From G965212025 sp965215765 (GTDB lineage Bacteria; Pseudomonadota; Gammaproteobacteria; Poriferisulfidales; Oxydemutatoraceae), in the NCBI GenBank assembly GCA_965215765.1, contig OZ244118.1:1-64000 (forward strand): a DNA stretch of 64,000 nt, written 5' to 3'. The notes under the pieces are model-generated. The model saw only the letters and a list, made by a program, of their open reading frames with translations. It was not told where the DNA came from and did no database searches. Positions 61,040 to 64,000 of this stretch are shown here, one piece after another. Position 1 is the stretch's first letter. Every line of letters starts with the position of its first letter. The position numbers and the translations under genes are program-made.

Positions 61040-61248
61040 AAACGATTGACCTCAAACAAACCATCTACCCTTGCCTACACCACGTATGCACGGGTGAACA
61101 TTATGGAACAAAGCCGCAAAAACTTCCACACCGGGAACACGGCCAACACCTGATTGGGAGGAACCTTCCTTGCCCGGCACCGGACACAAAAATGCACCCG
61201 AATGCCCGGCTTTTACGTTGGAGTTTCTCTGCGCGCACAGACCTTTGC
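61040..61248. other. Gap between the SMP-30-like gene and iscS, with a decayed moaB start
   Basis: 61085-61250 matches 62810-62940 (for example ACACCTGATTGGGAGG and the following CTTCCTTGCC). That region precedes and includes the moaB start in the other copy, so this gap is a duplication edge rather than a native iscS leader. No iscS promoter was identified. Confidence 0.6.
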
Positions 61249-62226
61249 TCAAGAACCCGGCAAAGGAATAATGTGCAACTCGTTTTTATCAAATGAAGGC
61301 AAAACCATAACATCCCGATTCTTGTCCAAAGCAAAATCCGCTGGTGAGTCGACACCATCGACCACTACCTCAGCTTCTTTGCCCTGCTCAATCCTGTACA
61401 CCCCACCAAGTCCCCAACTGGAAATGTACAGTGAGCCATCATCATCTTTTTCAATCCCGTCCAGATTCCCTTTGGGAAGATTGCTCAGCGGAGTTTTCTC
61501 ACCCCCCCTGGTCACTCTGTAGAGTTCCGCATCGGAATGAAAGTTCACAACCAACACGTTGCCGTCGCTCTCACAAAAGACTCCGTTGGGATGCCTGAGA
61601 TCGGGTGATGCCACTACGGGCTTGACTGTTCCGTCAGGAAAGACCCGATAAATCGCATCGCTCATCGAGTCGGAAAAATCCGGGTTGAAGCCACTGTCAG
61701 ACACGATGACAGACCCATCGGGAGCCGCACAAACATCGTTCAAAAAAGCACTTCCGGGAATGGGGATCGGACGCCCAAACGGCTTGCCCGTGGCGGAGTA
61801 AAAGCGGCGCATGGTATCAATGTCTGCCACCCATAACACACCATTACTGAGTGCCATCCCTTTCGGTGCGTTCAAGGTGACTCCGTTTTCCCCACCGCTA
61901 GCCCAGCGTTTCGCTTCGTTATCATTGGAAGGATCAACAACAAGGATGTAGCCGTTGTTATCCGCCTCGCTCGGAGAGCCATTGATGTTTGAAACCAGAT
62001 AAACATCCCTGTTCTGATCGTAGACAACGGACTCAGGGACAGCCAGTCCTTCCGAGATTACCGTCCTGGCAACAGCCGGAGCACCGGCATCGGCCATAGC
62101 GTCGGCTGCGGCATCAGCCGTAGCATCGGCCATAGCTTCTGGCTTCTCGGCTTCCTCCTCAGCAGCGCAGGCAAACAAAAATAAGACACACGCCAGCAAC
62201 ATCCATTTTTGACAATTTTTGAACAT
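61249..62226 (-). CDS. SMP-30/gluconolactonase-like lipoprotein, copy A
   Basis: Beta-propeller protein with the lactonase-family wording (GMALSNGVLWVADIDTMRRF, NDVCAAPDGSVIVSD, HPNGVFCESDGNVLVV and a C-terminal LPSFDKNELHIIPL). The ATG at 62226 with GGAGGACTAAGGA upstream gives a signal peptide and lipobox-like FLFAC (Cys20), then a low-complexity Ala/Asp/Met/Glu segment (EEEAEKPEAMADATAD). A longer frame reaches 62322 but lacks support. 325 aa. Substrate unknown. Confidence 0.78.
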   Translation of the reverse strand: MFKNCQKWMLLACVLFLFACAAEEEAEKPEAMADATADAAADAMADAGAPAVARTVISEGLAVPESVVYDQNRDVYLVSNINGSPSEADNNGYILVVDPSNDNEAKRWASGGENGVTLNAPKGMALSNGVLWVADIDTMRRFYSATGKPFGRPIPIPGSAFLNDVCAAPDGSVIVSDSGFNPDFSDSMSDAIYRVFPDGTVKPVVASPDLRHPNGVFCESDGNVLVVNFHSDAELYRVTRGGEKTPLSNLPKGNLDGIEKDDDGSLYISSWGLGGVYRIEQGKEAEVVVDGVDSPADFALDKNRDVMVLPSFDKNELHIIPLPGS

Positions 62227-62318
62227 AGTCCTTAGTCCTCCATTATGTACATACAACCCGGACGCACTATCATGGTCACCGAAAGTTAAAAACGCAAGAG
62301 ACTTCGCCACGGAAGTCA

Positions 62319-62819
62319 TCACAATCTCGGCAGCAACTCAGCCAGGTTGCAGGGCTTGGTCTCTCTGTCCAACTGCTTGCGAATCAGCTCATCCCACGCC
62401 TGAGCGCAGGCTCCTCGGGAACCGGGCAGGCAGAAAATGTATTTCCGGTTTGCCAATCCGGCCAACGCCCGCGATTGCAAGGATGAGGTGGCGATGGTTT
62501 TGAAAGAAAGTGCCCGGAACATCTCGCCAAAGCCGTTAATTCTTTTATCAAGCAAGGGGGCAATCGCTTCCGGCGTCACGTCGCGTGCTGCGAAACCGGT
62601 ACCACCGGTCGTGATAATGACATCCAGCCCATCCTGTATGAGCCACTGCGAGACCATGGCGCGGATCTGATAAAGGTCATCTTTTACAATGGCGGACGCA
62701 AAGCACTCATGGCCAGCATCGCATAAGCGTTTTACCAGCAGAGGCCCGGACTTGTCGGTGTCTTGGTTACGCGTGTCGGACACCGTCAAAACGGCGATCG
62801 ATACCACAAGAACTTCCAT
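62319..62819 (-). CDS. moaB: Molybdenum cofactor biosynthesis protein MoaB
   Basis: MoaB/MogA-type adenylyltransferase fold. It reads VLTVSDTRNQDTDKSG, DVIITTGGTGFAARDVTPEAI and IFCLPGSRGACAQAWDEL. The ATG at 62819 (MEVLVVSIAVLT) is preferred to the frame extended to 62879. 166 aa. With moaC and moaD at 39.7-40.5 kb it supports molybdoenzymes such as formate dehydrogenase. Confidence 0.9.
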   Translation of the reverse strand: MEVLVVSIAVLTVSDTRNQDTDKSGPLLVKRLCDAGHECFASAIVKDDLYQIRAMVSQWLIQDGLDVIITTGGTGFAARDVTPEAIAPLLDKRINGFGEMFRALSFKTIATSSLQSRALAGLANRKYIFCLPGSRGACAQAWDELIRKQLDRETKPCNLAELLPRL

Positions 62820-62920
62820 ACCGGCAACACGGACAACACCTGATTGGGAGGCACCTTCCTTGCCAGGCACCGGGCACAAAAAACGTACCCAATGCCCAGC
62901 TTTTACGTTGGAAACTTCTC

Positions 62921-63844
62921 TTAGTGCTCAGACCTTTGCCTAAGATCCTGCAAAGGAATAATGTGTACCTCGTTTTTTAAAAACGAAGGCAAAATCATAA
63001 AATCCCGCTTCTTGTCCAAAGTGAAATCCGCTGGTGAGGTGATGCCCTTGACCACTACCTCAATTTTTTTGTCCGGCTTAATCCTGAACACCCCGCCAAG
63101 CCACCAGCTGGAAACGTACAGTGAACCATCATCATCTTTTTCGATACCATCCAGAACCCCTTTTGGAAGACTGGCCACTGGAATTGTCTTGCCATCCCCG
63201 GACACTCTGGAGACTTTTGCCCAAGGCCAGGTACAAAGGTTCACAACCAGCACGTTGCCGTCTCCCTCACAAAATACCCCGTTGGGATGTCCGAGACCAA
63301 GAGATGCCACTACGGTTTCGAATGTTCCGTCAGGAAAGACTCGATAAATCGCATCGTTAAATGTGGGAAGTGAAAGCAAGTTTAAGGCGGTGTCAGACAC
63401 GATGACAGTGCCATCTGGTGCCGCGCAAACATCGTTCAAAGCAGTGCTTCCGGTAATGGGGATCGGATCCCCAATCGGCTTGCCCGTAGCGGGATGGAAA
63501 CGGCGCATGGTATTAATATCTGCCACCCACAACACATCATTGCTGAGCGCCATCCCTTTCGGAGCGTTCAAAGTGACTCCGTCTACCCCACCGCTAACCA
63601 AGCGCTTCATCTTGAAGTCATCGGAAGGATCAACAACAAGAATGTAGCCGTCGCTACCCCCCTTGCACGAAAAGCCACCGGTGTTTGAAACCAGATAAAC
63701 ATCCCTGTCCTGATCGTGGACAACGGACTCAGGACCATCCAGTCCTTCTGAAATTACCCTCCACTCAGGTTTCCTACAAGTAATGCGGGTAAAGGAAAAC
63801 AAGGCACACACCCGCCACATCCATCTTCCACAATTTTTGAACAC
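62921..63844 (-). CDS. SMP-30-like protein, copy B, with altered N-terminus
   Basis: Close homolog of copy A over the propeller (RVISEGLDGPESVVHDQ to NEVHIIPL). The matching start codon is GTG at 63844 with GGAGGG upstream. The signal region is changed (CALFSFTRITC) and the Ala/Asp-rich segment is deleted, so the lipobox is doubtful. An upstream ATG at 63865 extends it slightly. Likely a redundant or decaying copy. Confidence 0.7.
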   Translation of the reverse strand: MFKNCGRWMWRVCALFSFTRITCRKPEWRVISEGLDGPESVVHDQDRDVYLVSNTGGFSCKGGSDGYILVVDPSDDFKMKRLVSGGVDGVTLNAPKGMALSNDVLWVADINTMRRFHPATGKPIGDPIPITGSTALNDVCAAPDGTVIVSDTALNLLSLPTFNDAIYRVFPDGTFETVVASLGLGHPNGVFCEGDGNVLVVNLCTWPWAKVSRVSGDGKTIPVASLPKGVLDGIEKDDDGSLYVSSWWLGGVFRIKPDKKIEVVVKGITSPADFTLDKKRDFMILPSFLKNEVHIIPLQDLRQRSEH

Positions 63845-63935
63845 GAACCCTAGCCCTCCATACATAAATACGACCCGGACGCACTATCATGGTCACCGAA
63901 AGTTAAAAGCGCAAGAGACTTCGCCACGGAAGTCA

Positions 63936-64000
63936 TCACAATCTCGGCAGCAACTCAGCCAGATTGCATGGTTTGGTCTCTCTGTCCAACTGCTTGCGAA
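63936..64000 (-). CDS. moaB: Second moaB copy, 3' end only (cut by window edge)
   Basis: The last 20 or so codons of moaB (IRKQLDRETKPCNLAELLP) and the stop at 63936 match the copy at 62319 nearly base for base. The rest lies outside the window, so whether it is intact is unknown. Defines a ~1.62-1.67-kb tandem duplication of moaB plus the SMP-30-like gene. Confidence 0.85.
   Translation of the reverse strand, partial: RKQLDRETKPCNLAELLPRL

Overview
The window most likely comes from a methylotrophic gammaproteobacterium. Two conserved housekeeping strings point to that class: asmA-like, mutY, yggX, tRNA-Phe on the plus strand, and iscS-iscU-iscA-hscB-hscA-fdx-iscX-ndk-rodZ-hisS-yfgM-bamB-der on the minus strand. 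Methylotrophy is indicated by a complete pqqABCDE cluster, formyltransferase Ftr/FhcD beside folD and a 5-formyl-H4F cyclo-ligase, PEP carboxylase, and a compact serine-cycle operon (sgaA-mclA-mtkA-mtkB-hprA). No genus can be named from sequence alone.

Layout. 1-2230: tandem array built on the 3' end of a sorbosone-dehydrogenase-like gene. 2168-8430 (minus): that gene, a proline-iminopeptidase-like hydrolase (pip) with duplicated shards on both sides, then pqqE, D, C, B, A. 8632-11060: about 15 copies of the dps 3' end, then dps. 11586-16960 (minus): folD, ftr, 5-FCL, ppc. 17236-24200 (plus): pgi and the serine-cycle operon, the latter behind a promoter with a 20-bp perfect palindrome. 24200-25970: hprA 3'-end array. 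25970-35085: three copies of a 2.95-kb block holding a secreted glycine-rich protein and phoU (two of the three phoU copies are damaged). 35181-39663: groEL, groES, hsp20, degQ-like protease. 39730-46772: moaD, moaC, asmA-like, mutY, yggX, tRNA-Phe, amrS-like, alkA-like, a methyltransferase. 46675-48575: seven 271-bp repeats made of the convergent 3' ends of the methyltransferase and der. 48403-61039 (minus): der to iscS, with an in-frame seven-fold repeat of the HscA N-terminus inserted between hscB and hscA. 61085-64000: a tandem duplication of moaB plus an SMP-30-like gene.

How the genes work together. PQQ would serve periplasmic alcohol or sugar dehydrogenases. Formaldehyde and formate carbon pass through H4MPT (Ftr) and H4F (FolD, 5-FCL). 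The serine cycle (Sga, HprA, Ppc, MtkAB, Mcl) fixes the carbon. MoaB/C/D supply molybdopterin and ISC supplies Fe-S clusters.

The outstanding feature is structural. Roughly a third of the window is tandemly repeated DNA, and every array is made of the end of a neighbouring gene plus its flank while an intact copy of that gene is kept. Several array seams lie at short direct repeats (for example GCAGTCG at the methyltransferase/der array). This recurrent gene-end amplification is the signal I consider most worth following. An assembly artefact has to be excluded first.
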